Positions 1 through 8,617 of a DNA stretch of 64,000 nt are shown here, one piece after another (the first letter of the stretch is position 1; each line of letters opens with the position of its first letter). The DNA is taken from NCBI RefSeq assembly GCF_045865695.1, contig NZ_BAACAP010000235.1, forward strand, positions 47,268 to 111,267, given 5' to 3'. The notes under the pieces were generated by a model. That model searched no databases. It was not told the origin of the DNA and saw only the letters and a list, made by a program, of their open reading frames with translations. This DNA is from Scytonema sp045865695 (GTDB lineage: Bacteria > Cyanobacteriota > Cyanobacteriia > Cyanobacteriales > Nostocaceae). The position numbers and the translations under genes are program-made.

Positions 1-194
1 TAACCTCAACGGCTTTAACTTCAACCAGTCCGCGATCGTCACAAGGTTCAATAAGCAAAGCTTAATGACATCAAATTAAATAAAGATATGTTGCTACAAT
101 CTCTACTACGCTTGGCTTTCAGACTTTTTCTTACGCCGAACTCAGGTAATTTCAAGTTTGGCTTGATTAACAGAAAATTCAGAGTAATAAAATA

Positions 195-212
195 GCGGGC
201 GAGGACGCCCGC
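195..212. repeat. GC-rich hairpin downstream of DUF4058 gene
   Basis: Perfect inverted repeat GCGGGCG / CGCCCGC with a 4-nt loop, followed by CCCCACAAG. It lies about 45 nt beyond the stop of the minus-strand DUF4058 gene. Without a T-run in either direction it looks like one of the dispersed palindromic cyanobacterial repeats rather than a clear terminator. Nothing else is recognisable in 1-256. Confidence 0.5.
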
Positions 213-256
213 CCCACAAGATGGATGATTTATTTCTTGAAATCTTTAGTTTTTGA

Positions 257-1057
257 TTATGCATCTTGAGTGTGAGTTAATAATTTTGCAACCCACTCTC
301 GATCGATTGTTGATAGCGCAGGAGGTGGGATAGGTTGGCGATAATCGATTCTTGTAGAATAACGGGCGCGATCGTAGACGCCGTTAAAGATGTCTTGTAA
401 TGGCACTAGAGGTTCTTCTTCGTTTGGCTTGAGGGGAATTGGAAAAGTAGGTAGTTTTTGTTGCAAGGTAAGGCTGTATAAATCGGCGGTGGGACGGCGA
501 TCGCTTCGACTGATGAGGATGCGGTATGCTGTTGTGGATCGCATTCCCAGAATTGCCATTGGTTTACCACCGCGTAGCAAGTCGAGTTCTACCAAGTGAG
601 TGGAACTGCCAAGAATTGCTCGTCGCTTTTTCTCATACGCTGTTCTCCCGTCTCCAGAACGCTTATTCTTTGGAGATAAAAGTTCTATAACGGTGATTAC
701 ATCGTCTGTCAGAATTTCTCTGACTTCCAGATAGCGCTCGTTTACAGCAAAAGGCATGGGGATTTCAACTCGTTCGGGTCGAATCTGGGTGGCTGTGGAG
801 CGATCGCTTGCTATGATTTGTTCTTCTGTGGAATTATCGGAGCGATCTGAGAAGATGATGGTATCTGGAATACCGATGAGTAAGCCATCTTCTGTATCAT
901 CGCTTTGATAAGTACGAGTTTCCACTTCTACGTAGTACTGGGAACCGAGTTGCGGTTCTATTGCATCGGCAATGGCTATAATGAGTCGGCTGTGAAACGA
1001 AGACCAAAAGGTAGGTTGTTCTAGATAGGGGTCTATTCCCGGAAATGGTGAGGGCAT
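257..1057 (-). CDS. DUF4058 family protein
   Basis: The N-terminus MPSPFPGIDPYLEQPTFW is the hallmark of DUF4058 proteins, which are common in multiple copies in cyanobacteria and have no established function. The protein is about 266 aa with a conserved core (TVIELLSPKNKRSGDGR, then YRILISRSDRRP). I chose the internal ATG at 1057 rather than the one at 1078 because GGGAG lies 7 nt upstream and because family members start with MPSPFPG. The segment just upstream is duplicated at 1601-1648, next to a broken second copy. No operon partner is evident. Confidence 0.8.
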   Translation of the reverse strand: MPSPFPGIDPYLEQPTFWSSFHSRLIIAIADAIEPQLGSQYYVEVETRTYQSDDTEDGLLIGIPDTIIFSDRSDNSTEEQIIASDRSTATQIRPERVEIPMPFAVNERYLEVREILTDDVITVIELLSPKNKRSGDGRTAYEKKRRAILGSSTHLVELDLLRGGKPMAILGMRSTTAYRILISRSDRRPTADLYSLTLQQKLPTFPIPLKPNEEEPLVPLQDIFNGVYDRARYSTRIDYRQPIPPPALSTIDREWVAKLLTHTQDA

Positions 1058-1098
1058 TTGTTTGCTCCCATCACGCAAGAGTTTTTTCTAGTATACTC

Positions 1099-1227
1099 GC
1101 AATCGATATCATAAGGATTCGCCAAGCTACAGTTAGTAGTGGAACATTAGTAAAATTAGTCAGTAAACCGAGGAAGGTTGGTAAAGGAAAACGTTACGAA
1201 TGTCAATTTCAAGGAGAAGTATTGTGA
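1099..1227 (+). pseudogene. Possible 3' remnant of an unknown gene
   Basis: An open frame running into the next gene ends with residues VKLVSKPRKVGKGKRYECQF and a TGA that overlaps the next start as GTGA, the usual layout of translationally coupled neighbours. Its only upstream ATG (1045) lies antisense to the start of the DUF4058 gene, so a native 5' end seems to be missing. I do not recognise the family. It could equally be a chance frame. Confidence 0.25.
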
Positions 1228-1550
1228 GTCTCGAGCTACCTATTATCCCAAAATCAGGAGAAGTATTTTTAGCTATAAATTTAAGTGCTGTTGAAAATCT
1301 GACTGTGGCTGAAACCTTAAATTTACTGGAACAAATGGGTTACAGACCGCAATTGCGTTATCGTCAAGCTAAAGATGGCAAGGTTTCACTATATGCTCTT
1401 CTTAAACACGATCGCGTAGAGCCAGAGATGCTCACGAATATAGATTATCTTGGGGATGAATTGGATGCACTTGCAGAGGTTATTCAACCAGCAGATGCTA
1501 TTACGTCTCCTCGTGGGCTTTCTCCTGCAAAAAAAGCAGTGACAGCATAA
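1224..1550 (+). CDS. Hypothetical protein, unknown family
   Basis: A protein of about 108 aa from the GTG at 1224, which has AAGGAG about 8 nt upstream. An in-frame ATG at 1200 is the alternative. The sequence shows a predicted helix (VAETLNLLEQMGYRPQLRY) and an acidic stretch near residue 75; there are no membrane segments or metal motifs. It follows a possible truncated partner with a GTGA overlap, suggesting a former two-gene operon. The function is not recognisable. Confidence 0.5.
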   Translation: MSLELPIIPKSGEVFLAINLSAVENLTVAETLNLLEQMGYRPQLRYRQAKDGKVSLYALLKHDRVEPEMLTNIDYLGDELDALAEVIQPADAITSPRGLSPAKKAVTA

Positions 1551-1600
1551 ATATTTTTTACTGAATAAAAATTTAGCTGAATGTGAATCGGGAAGATAGG

Positions 1601-1648
1601 CGGAAATGGTGAGGGAGTCCGTCTACTTCCATCACGCAAGAGTTTTTT
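1601..1648 (-). pseudogene. Remnant of the 5' end of a second DUF4058 gene
   Basis: On the minus strand this reads LLRDGSRRTPSPFPP, closely matching LRDGSKQMPSPFPG at the start of the DUF4058 gene at 257-1057. On the plus strand both places share CGGAAATGGTGAGGG and ATCACGCAAGAGTTTTTT. The similarity stops after the PSPFP motif, so only a start fragment survives. Confidence 0.6.
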
Positions 1649-1705
1649 TCCAATATATTGGGCATTGCTAACCAAAAGTTTTGGTGGTTGGTTATGCTTA
1701 CAATC

Positions 1706-2057
1706 CTACGACCCCTTGTCCATTGATTCTTCCTCTGATTCTTTAATGGTAGAAATACCCGCTAGTGCGACTGGTGGACGGTTTGGAAATTCAACAACGA
1801 GCTTTAACTCACCGCCCATTGCGCCAATGTATTTCCGTAATGTTGAGAGTATTAGATCGGTTTGCTGTTCTAGCTGAAAGATATTGCCTTGGTCGATTTG
1901 AAGAAGTTCTGCCATTTGTTCGGTGAGTAAGTTTGAGCGCAGTTCTTAATTGCTGTCGTGTCATTTCCTCAGCTATGAGTAAGTTAGATTCTTCTTCAAT
2001 TTTTTTCCGTCGTTCTGGCGACAACTGTTCTAGTTTTTCTTGCAAAGTTTTTCCCAT
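1706..2057 (-). pseudogene. Frameshifted XRE-family antitoxin (HigA-like)
   Basis: Two overlapping frames join into one XRE-type antitoxin. The N-part is MGKTLQEKLEQLSPERRKKI through LRTALKLT; the C-part is EQMAELLQIDQGNIFQLEQQ, then LILSTLRKYIGAMGGEL and FPNRPPVAL. This is the helix-turn-helix plus C-terminal strand layout of antitoxins paired with HigB/RelE toxins. The break is one extra base near 1921-1928 (the plus strand reads GGTGAG where the frame needs one base fewer). The toxin just upstream is also decayed, so this is probably a true pseudogene rather than a read error. Confidence 0.75.
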
Positions 2058-2060
2058 AGT

Positions 2061-2230
2061 TTATTCTCCGTTTTCTTCTTGTTAAGTCTTTAGTTTTGCA
2101 AGATGCGCGTCAAACCTGGTATCAGCAGTTTTGATTAGTTGCTTATAAAAACGACTTTCACTACTGCCTGATTTGTCACCTGCAACTAGCAATATTGCAC
2201 ATCGCTACAACCTCCACTCGGTACATCATG
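2061..2230 (-). pseudogene. Decayed RelE/HigB-type toxin, C-terminal part
   Basis: Minus-strand translation gives AILLVAGDKSGSSESRFYKQ, then LIKTADTRFDAHLAKLKT, the C-terminal signature of a RelE/HigB-like toxin family whose genes precede an XRE antitoxin. A stop (TAG) lies just before the block, a premature TAA at 2082-2084 and the old stop at 2061-2063, 3 nt before the antitoxin ATG. The N-terminal half is not recognisable. Gene order (toxin then antitoxin) matches the higBA arrangement. Confidence 0.65.
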
Positions 2231-2500
2231 CGATCTCTCCCCAGTAAATGGATGGAGTAAGTGGCATTGCATGAGCGTTGGAGTTATCTCAATCTGTGGA
2301 TTGACGTTTTTTACCTCTGGAATATTTAGGTTGGAGGAGATTCCTTTTCTCTGAAAAGCAGACTACATATTGAAAAAAGTTTGTAGTTGCACTGTAGCTA
2401 ATAGCTCGCTTTCGCAAACAGTGCCACTACAAAGTGTAGCGTTGTTTGGGGAGGAGGATGAGGGATTTTGTCGATCGAATAACACACTGGGGATAAAATT

Positions 2501-3013
2501 ATGAATTACCTGTTCGCTGTTTTACCGGATAGAGTTAAGGCTGAAGAAGCTTACACGGCATTGGAGAAGGAAGGTTTACCCACTAATCAAATAGACATTC
2601 TGGGTCAGGGTTATAAGAGTGCTGATGAGTTTGGGTTGATTGACCCGAACAAGCAGGCTAAGAAAGGGTTTGCTCGTTTGAATTCTTGGCTGGTTCCTTT
2701 TGGTTTTGTAGCTGGGTACGCTTTTAATGCTTTGACGGGGATTGAGATTTTGCCTATTGGAAATATTGGTAATCACGTTATTGGTGGGATTTTCGGTGCT
2801 GCTGCTGGTGCTATGGGTGCGTATTTTGTTGGTGGCGGTGTTGGTTTGGCTGTGGGGAGTGGAGATGCTCTACCTTATCGCAATCGTTTGAATGCAGGGA
2901 AGTATTTGATTGTTGTGAAGGGGACTGAGGAATTGACGAATCGAGCAACTCGCATTTTGCGTCAGTTCGAGCCGGAAAATTTGCAGGGTTATGCAGAGCC
3001 TACGGGGGCTTAA
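2501..3013 (+). CDS. Conserved cyanobacterial membrane protein with Gly-rich core
   Basis: A 170-aa protein. Residues 1-60 resemble a small alpha/beta sensor-like domain (LFAVLPDRVKAEEAYTALEK); two Gly/Ala-rich hydrophobic segments follow at about 63-85 and 88-125 (IGGIFGAAAGAMGAYFVGGG), then a soluble tail of about 45 residues with KYLIVVKGTEELTNRA. This layout (a domain on each side of a glycine-rich hairpin) recalls general-stress-type membrane proteins. I do not know a function. It stands alone; there is no strong Shine-Dalgarno sequence before the ATG. Confidence 0.7.
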   Translation: MNYLFAVLPDRVKAEEAYTALEKEGLPTNQIDILGQGYKSADEFGLIDPNKQAKKGFARLNSWLVPFGFVAGYAFNALTGIEILPIGNIGNHVIGGIFGAAAGAMGAYFVGGGVGLAVGSGDALPYRNRLNAGKYLIVVKGTEELTNRATRILRQFEPENLQGYAEPTGA

Positions 3014-3673
3014 GTCGTAAGGACAAGGGGATGGGAATATGAGGGTAAGGTATACCTTCTCCCAACTCCTGTCTTGAAAATAGGGAGTAGGGAAGAGGGA
3101 TTTTCATAAGGAGCGTTGTGGGCGCGATCTCAGATGATGGGTGTCTTGCTGGTTAATACGGATGCATACTAAGGATAAAAAGTATAAACTTTTATATTTT
3201 TCTCAGAGATAAATGAATATGAAATTGTTTTGACTGTAATGGTACATCGGACTAAAAGAGGAAAGTTTTGCCCTAAAATGCGAGAGCTTCCAGCAATAAT
3301 GCCTCATTAGTATTTATAATCTGTTGTTCGCTTGCTTGTTATGGCTCAACCTGCTTAGGTTAAAAGCTCAAGCCTAGTTCTTTATGGGAATTTTATCTAA
3401 GTAGTTGTCTGAAAAATTCAGTACTATTACTAATAGTGATAAAGTGTAAAAAGAGTAATATGTATTTGGCAATTAAAACTTGTAACAATAAGGAAATAGA
3501 TAAGCCGCTTATTGGTTAGTAAAAAACAACGAAATATTTTATTAAATCGAGCTACTGACTTTTTTTATTGAAATCTTGAGCTTTATGACTGGCTAGCCAA
3601 TTCCTTTTCTAGCTAAAAGTTTAGGTTAGTAAAAACTTATTCAGTACCAAATGCACGAGATCGTAGTAATTCT
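3014..3673. other. Intergenic stretch, no gene seen
   Basis: AT-rich sequence without a credible ORF. It precedes a well-formed terminator hairpin at 3674 that has no gene in front of it, so an untranslated transcript in this stretch is possible (see finding). Confidence 0.5.
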
Positions 3674-3713
3674 AAAGCGAGGGACGCTGTAGATGTGATT
3701 CTCGCTTTTTTTT
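3674..3713 (+). terminator. Rho-independent terminator-like hairpin
   Basis: AAAGCGAG (3674-3681) pairs with CTCGCTTT (3701-3708) around a 19-nt loop and runs straight into eight T residues (3706-3713). The nearest plus-strand gene ends 660 nt upstream, so it may end an unannotated RNA. Confidence 0.6.
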
Positions 3714-3764
3714 GGGTATTTTTTAGGTTAAATATGAACACTACGACAATATAAAAAATGTCCT

Positions 3765-3882
3765 TATACCGTTTGTTTGTGAAGTTGCAATATATTTTAC
3801 CCCCCGGCTTACGCCGTCCCCCCTTAATAAGGGGGACTACAGGGGGGTCTTATAAGGCGCATTTTCATACAGAATTGGTATC
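3765..3882. repeat. MITE-like interspersed repeat, copy 1
   Basis: A roughly 118-bp element with imperfect terminal inverted repeats (ATACCGTTTGTTTGTGAAG at the left; ATACCAATTCTGTATGAA read inward from the right). Its core is palindromic C/G-rich sequence with CCCCCCGGCTTACGCCG and a GGGGGG-type partner. A second copy in the opposite orientation lies at 28670-28786. It has no coding capacity. Confidence 0.7.
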
Positions 3883-4024
3883 ACTAAAGATCGAAGTCTA
3901 CTTAAACTTGTTTTAACTGATAATAGGAGTTTTATTTCCTACTGCGGTACTGACAGCTTAAGCATTAGTCAAACAAGGTTTTTCAAAAAATATTAGAAAT
4001 TCTTTCTGCAAGAGCGTACCATTT

Positions 4025-5338
4025 ATGACACAAAGTGAAAGAGTGCAGCAATTCGTTCAAAGTGACTTGAAAAGTTTACAGCATATTGATGTCAGAGATT
4101 TTCTTGGGATAGAGCGATTTATCAAGTTGTCTGTTATCACTCAGTTTTTTCCGCCGGACTTCGCTGCCACTGGACAGTTGATTGATGAATTAGTGAGGCA
4201 TTTGGAGAAGCAAGGTGTAGATATTGAGGTCTTTACAGGTCAACCAGGATATGCGTTTAAGACGGCTAAAGCTCCTACAGTTGAACAATCTGGTGGATTA
4301 AAAATAAAGCGCTCGTGTACTACCCAACTCTTTCCTCAACGGATTCGTGGCAAAGCGATCAACGGTATTCTGTTTACCTTGCGTGCTGCACTCTATTTGT
4401 TTAATGCTGCTCGTCGTCGTAACGTTGCTTTATTAACGACTGCTCCTCCATTTTTACCAGTCTTGGGATATCTTGCACATATTCTGTTTGGTTTGTCTTA
4501 TGTTTGCATCCTTTACGACCTTTATCCAGATATTGCGATCGCACTCAATGTCCTACCAAAACATCATTGGATAGCTCGTATCTGGCGGGGTGTTAACAGA
4601 CAGGTTTTGAAGAAAGCGAAGGGCATTATTGTTCTTAGCCCAGCAATGAAGCGACAGGTGGCTGCTCAATGTCCGGAAGCTGCTCACAAAATTTCTGTCA
4701 TCCACAGTTGGGCGAATCCAGATTTTATTGTGCCTATGGAAAAGGAAGACAACTGGTTTGCCCATCAACACGACTTAGTGAGTAAATTTACTGTACTGTA
4801 TTCAGGCAACTTGGGTCGATGCCATGACATAAGAACTATGTTGGAAACAGCTCAATACTTACAAGACGAAGAAAACATTCAGTTTGTGTGTATTGGTGGT
4901 GGGGCTAAACGGGATGAGTTGATTCAACAAGTGCATCAACTGGGGCTGAAGAATTTTTTGTTTCTTCCGTATCAAGAAAAGGGTGTGTTACCTTATTCCC
5001 TGACAGCCTGCGATTTATCACTGGTGAGTGTAGATCCTGGTATGGAAAACCTAGTTGCACCGAGCAAACTTTACCCTGCTCTCGCAACGGGACGACCTGT
5101 TGCTGTTGTTTGTCCGGAACATTCATATTTAAAGCAGCTGATTGCAGACGGGAATTGTGGAAGTACGTTTGAGAACACAGATAGTGTTGGTTTAGCTGAG
5201 TTTATTCGCTTGCTGAGTCGAGATCGGAAGTTAGCTGAGAAGATGGGTCAAGCAGCTCGTGACTACGTTGAGTGTTATTTCACTCCTCAGGTGATATCGA
5301 AGCAGTATCTCAGGGTATTACAGGAGGCTATGCTGTAG
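4025..5338 (+). CDS. Glycosyltransferase family 4 (WbuB-like)
   Basis: A 437-aa retaining GT-B glycosyltransferase. The N-terminal Rossmann half carries LSVITQFFPPDFAATGQ at about residues 34-50, the usual opening of WbuB-type GT4 enzymes that add sugars to lipid-linked glycans. The C-terminal half has YSGNLGRCHDIRTMLE and LVAPSKLYPALATGRPVAVV, the nucleotide-sugar site region. About 32 residues before the first strand are longer than usual; the first recognisable strand starts at residue 33. It stands about 0.7 kb before the main polysaccharide operon and is probably part of the same pathway. Confidence 0.85.
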   Translation: MTQSERVQQFVQSDLKSLQHIDVRDFLGIERFIKLSVITQFFPPDFAATGQLIDELVRHLEKQGVDIEVFTGQPGYAFKTAKAPTVEQSGGLKIKRSCTTQLFPQRIRGKAINGILFTLRAALYLFNAARRRNVALLTTAPPFLPVLGYLAHILFGLSYVCILYDLYPDIAIALNVLPKHHWIARIWRGVNRQVLKKAKGIIVLSPAMKRQVAAQCPEAAHKISVIHSWANPDFIVPMEKEDNWFAHQHDLVSKFTVLYSGNLGRCHDIRTMLETAQYLQDEENIQFVCIGGGAKRDELIQQVHQLGLKNFLFLPYQEKGVLPYSLTACDLSLVSVDPGMENLVAPSKLYPALATGRPVAVVCPEHSYLKQLIADGNCGSTFENTDSVGLAEFIRLLSRDRKLAEKMGQAARDYVECYFTPQVISKQYLRVLQEAML

Positions 5339-5388
5339 GGCTTGTAGCGTTTTTACAGCAGTTTTCACCTAAATGAACCACACCGATT

Positions 5389-5416
5389 GTAGGGGCGCAA
5401 GGCATTGCGCCCCTAC
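5389..5416. repeat. Dispersed 28-bp hairpin repeat
   Basis: GTAGGGGCGCAA and TTGCGCCCCTAC form a 12-bp perfect stem around the loop GGCA. Identical stems occur at 44379-44406 and, inverted, at 47820-47847. A degenerate relative lies near 31180. Confidence 0.8.
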
Positions 5417-6010
5417 GACTGTACTGAAAATGGCTGTAATTTACAGTTAAAGGGCAAGTGGGCAGCCCACTTAGCGTTTTCATACGTTAGTAATTTTACT
5501 TGTATCAATTGCATATAGAAACAATTATTCAGTAGTTTTACGAATAGCAGAATTTTGGATACGCAATATTATATAAATGTCAATTAAAAGCACGGAGAAT
5601 AATATACATAAATTCTTAAGGGATTACATAGCTGACCAACCTACTTATTAGTCAAAAACTTAATATTTTAATTTTCTTGCTGATATGTTAGGAATGACTA
5701 CTTTTTGGGAAATATAGGCTCGGCAAATAAAGCAACAGGATCTTAGAATTATGTATTCTTGTTCATCTACTTAATTGTAAATACTTAGTCAGTCTAGTAC
5801 CTAACGTTATGTGTGCTGAACCTGTCAGCAACGCGTAATTGCGATGCTTGAAAAGTTTGAGTACAAGGGTATAACGCTAGACAAATCTTGTTGAAATTAA
5901 ATATATCTACCACGATTTAGGAGCGGGCTTCGATGGTCTTTCGATCTCAGTCCCTCCTCCACAAAACCTTCATTTTGTCTGTGTATTATCTGTCGATAAA
6001 GGAGGTTGAA
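5417..6010. other. Leader region before the polysaccharide operon
   Basis: AT-rich, no gene seen. It must hold the promoter of the operon that begins at 6011, but no convincing -35/-10 pair could be chosen by eye. A longer in-frame start at 5933 was rejected in favour of 6011. Confidence 0.4.
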
Positions 6011-6436
6011 ATGCAGAGAAGGTGTGACCGAAATCGCAAGCGTTCAAAACGACGGGCTATTTATTGCCCAATGCATGGTTGCTATCTTGATAGCGTCAGT
6101 CAAAAACATCCGTTATTTGCAGATAAGGCTGGACAACTTCAGCAACGAGGGATGGGGCGAAAGAGTTCTTTATTGTTAATAGGGAGCAAAACCACAGTAC
6201 TTCTGAGTGGTGAATGGTTGGAGGCTTTTTGGTGTCAACAGTGTCAGGAGACAAAATGGTATCACGTGCGGAAGAGGGATAACACTTATGATTTGTCTGT
6301 TGCACCTCCAGAACTTTGGCAGCAGGCAATGGGGGTGGTTCCTCTACAAGGAAATCCTTCTGTAGGAGAGTTTAGCTTGCGGCACGCAAAGAAAGTTGGT
6401 TATAGGTGCAGGGAGGATTTTAGGTTTGTTGGATGA
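6011..6436 (+). CDS. Small Cys/His-rich (putative zinc-binding) protein, first gene of export operon
   Basis: A 141-aa protein. The start is the ATG at 6011 because a full Shine-Dalgarno AAAGGAGG sits 5 nt upstream; the in-frame ATG at 5933 has none. Very basic N-terminus (RRCDRNRKRSKRRA), then CPMHGC at about residues 20-25 and CQQCQ near residue 76, which together could bind one zinc ion. No membrane segment is seen. It lies 4 nt before the Wzm-type permease, so it is probably co-translated with the exporter. The family is not one I can name; a regulatory or export-accessory role is inference from position only. Confidence 0.7.
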   Translation: MQRRCDRNRKRSKRRAIYCPMHGCYLDSVSQKHPLFADKAGQLQQRGMGRKSSLLLIGSKTTVLLSGEWLEAFWCQQCQETKWYHVRKRDNTYDLSVAPPELWQQAMGVVPLQGNPSVGEFSLRHAKKVGYRCREDFRFVG

Positions 6437-6440
6437 GCCA

Positions 6441-7283
6441 ATGATGAATGGTCAAGAAACTACCAAGCATGAGTTAGTTCTTGAAGCCGGACGTATGGAA
6501 CGGCAGTACTGGAAGGACTTGTGGCGTTACCGGGAATTATTTTATTTTCTGGCGTGGCGAGATATTCTTGTACGGTACAAGCAGACTGCGATCGGTATGG
6601 CTTGGGCGCTGATTCGTCCGTTTTTGACGATGGTGGTGTTCTCCTTTGTGTTTGGACAGTTAGCAAAGTTGCCTTCCGAGGGTGTACCTTACCCAATTTT
6701 GGTGTTTGCAGCAATGTTACCGTGGCAGTTTTTCGCCAACTCTCTCTCGGAATGCAGTAATAGTTTAATTGCGAATGCTAACTTGATTTCAAAGGTCTAT
6801 TTTCCACGGTTGGTTGTACCTACAAGTGCAGTAGTAGTCAGCTTTGTGGACTTTTTAGTTTCAGGGATGATTTTGCTGGGGTTGATGGCGTGGTACAACT
6901 ATGTGCCTAGCTGGCGTATTCTTACACTGCCGTTGTTTATTGCGATCGCCTTTGCTGCATCAACGGGCGCAGGGTTGTGGTTGGCATCTTTGAATGTGCA
7001 GTACCGCGATTTTCGTTACATCGTGCCGTTTATCGTGCAGTTCGGTCTGTATATTTCGCCAGTAGGATTTAGCAGCAGCATTGTTCCAGAACAGTGGCGG
7101 TTGCTTTATTCGTTGAATCCAATGGTTGGGGTGATTGATGGCTTCCGTTGGGCGATTTTAGGAGGGGAAGCACATCTGTATTTACCAGGCTTTGGCTTGT
7201 CTTTAGGGCTGGTTGTCTTGCTGTTCTTTAGTGGTATTTGGTATTTCCGCAAGATGGAACGCACATTTGCAGATGTGATTTAG
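6441..7283 (+). CDS. wzm: ABC-2 type polysaccharide export permease (Wzm/TagG family)
   Basis: A protein of about 280 aa with a cytoplasmic amphipathic N-terminus (YWKDLWRYRELFYFLAWRD), then RYKQTAIGMAWALIRPF, the standard entry motif of ABC-2 polysaccharide permeases, and about six membrane spans. The conserved segment NANLISKVYFPRLVVPTS couples to the ATPase, and SLNPMVGVIDGFRWAILG closes the core. It pairs with the ATPase at 7300 to move undecaprenyl-linked glycan across the inner membrane. ATG 6441 was preferred over 6396, which overlaps the preceding gene by 41 nt. Confidence 0.9.
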   Translation: MMNGQETTKHELVLEAGRMERQYWKDLWRYRELFYFLAWRDILVRYKQTAIGMAWALIRPFLTMVVFSFVFGQLAKLPSEGVPYPILVFAAMLPWQFFANSLSECSNSLIANANLISKVYFPRLVVPTSAVVVSFVDFLVSGMILLGLMAWYNYVPSWRILTLPLFIAIAFAASTGAGLWLASLNVQYRDFRYIVPFIVQFGLYISPVGFSSSIVPEQWRLLYSLNPMVGVIDGFRWAILGGEAHLYLPGFGLSLGLVVLLFFSGIWYFRKMERTFADVI

Positions 7284-7299
7284 GTGAGGAGCAGAATAG

Positions 7300-8544
7300 G
7301 TGTCAGATACGGTTATTAGAGTTGAGAATTTAGGTAAAAAGTATATTATTGGGCATCAGCAGCAGGAGAGATATACAGCACTACGGGATGTGATTGCCAA
7401 TAACGTTAAAGCTTTGTTAAACCCATTCCAAAAGGAAAAATCTCAAATCCAAAATTCTAAGGAGGAGTTTTGGGCGCTGAAGGACGTTTCCTTTGAGATT
7501 AAGCAGGGTGACAGAGTTGGGATAATTGGGCGGAATGGGGCAGGAAAATCGACATTATTAAAGATTTTGAGCCGGATTACTGAGCCTACTACAGGGAGTG
7601 TTCGGATTAAGGGACGGGTAGCAAGTTTATTAGAGGTTGGAACTGGTTTTCATCCAGAGTTGACGGGAAGGGAGAATATCTTTCTCAACGGTGCAATTTT
7701 GGGAATGAGTAAGGCTGAAATTACAAAGAAGTTTGATGAAATTGTTGCATTTGCTGAGGTTGAGAAGTTTTTAGATACGCCAGTAAAGCGGTATTCGTCG
7801 GGGATGTATGTGCGATTGGCGTTTGCGGTGGCGGCTCATCTAGAACCGGAGATTTTGGTGGTGGATGAGGTGCTAGCTGTCGGGGATGCAGCGTTTCAAA
7901 AAAAGTGTTTGGGGAAAATGGAGGATGTTGGTAAAGAGGGGCGAACAGTTCTATTTGTAAGTCACAATATGTCTGCTATACGAAGTTTATGTACACTAGC
8001 TATAGCCTTATCAAATGGAACTTTAAAAGATATAGGTGAAATTAATAATATTACTGATAAATACCTTGCTGATATTAGTAAATCTAAACCAGAAACAAAT
8101 ATTGATAATACAAAATATTTTAATGTTCATGATGTTCAAATTAGTTCTCCAAATAACTTAGTTATTAAAACTTTTGATTTAGTAGAAATAAAGATTGTTT
8201 TCTCAGGAAAAACAAATATTATTGAACCTGATATCTATATATCTATATCTACGATAGATGGTAATCGATTAGTAGGAATAAATTTTAGAGATTTTCAACC
8301 GATTCCACCATTAGCTTCAGCCACTATTATAGAAGCAGTCATTTCCATACAATCGCTGCCACTTTTGCCGGGTCAATATCATCTCGAGGTGCAGATGAAA
8401 GATAATGCTTTACATAGATGGGAGTTTGTGCCAAAGGCTTTTTTATTTGAGGTAATTGAAACTCCAATTTACGGGAGTCGTAAAATTGATAGTTGGTTTG
8501 GTTATATTGGACTAAAAATTAACACTACTACACATACTTATTAA
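7300..8544 (+). CDS. wzt: ABC transporter ATPase with Wzt-type C-terminal glycan-binding domain
   Basis: A 414-aa protein. The GTG start has GAGGAG 8 nt upstream. The ATPase domain has Walker A GRNGAGKST (about residue 80), signature YSSGMYVRLAFAVAA and Walker B ILVVDEVLAVGD. Residues from about 265 form a beta-rich domain of Wzt_C type, which in known systems recognises the end of the finished glycan. Base composition breaks inside the gene: the line at 7801 is 33/60 G+C, the line at 8041 only 13/60. The boundary falls just after the ATPase motifs (SHNMSAIRSLC), suggesting exchange of the glycan-binding domain. Confidence 0.9.
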   Translation: MSDTVIRVENLGKKYIIGHQQQERYTALRDVIANNVKALLNPFQKEKSQIQNSKEEFWALKDVSFEIKQGDRVGIIGRNGAGKSTLLKILSRITEPTTGSVRIKGRVASLLEVGTGFHPELTGRENIFLNGAILGMSKAEITKKFDEIVAFAEVEKFLDTPVKRYSSGMYVRLAFAVAAHLEPEILVVDEVLAVGDAAFQKKCLGKMEDVGKEGRTVLFVSHNMSAIRSLCTLAIALSNGTLKDIGEINNITDKYLADISKSKPETNIDNTKYFNVHDVQISSPNNLVIKTFDLVEIKIVFSGKTNIIEPDIYISISTIDGNRLVGINFRDFQPIPPLASATIIEAVISIQSLPLLPGQYHLEVQMKDNALHRWEFVPKAFLFEVIETPIYGSRKIDSWFGYIGLKINTTTHTY

Positions 8545-8617
8545 AACAAAAGTTTTTTATTTATGATAAATAATCATTTATTATTAATAATAAAATGTAT
8601 TTAAAGGAAAATTTTTT

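Noticed and set aside
1..60. Partial gene on the minus strand reading into the left window edge (LLIEPCDDRGLVEVK)
   Set aside because: Fewer than 20 codons, only a TTG as start and no family match; cannot be supported from the window.
5933..6010. Longer start for the Cys/His-rich protein
   Set aside because: No ribosome binding site, while AAAGGAGG precedes the ATG at 6011.
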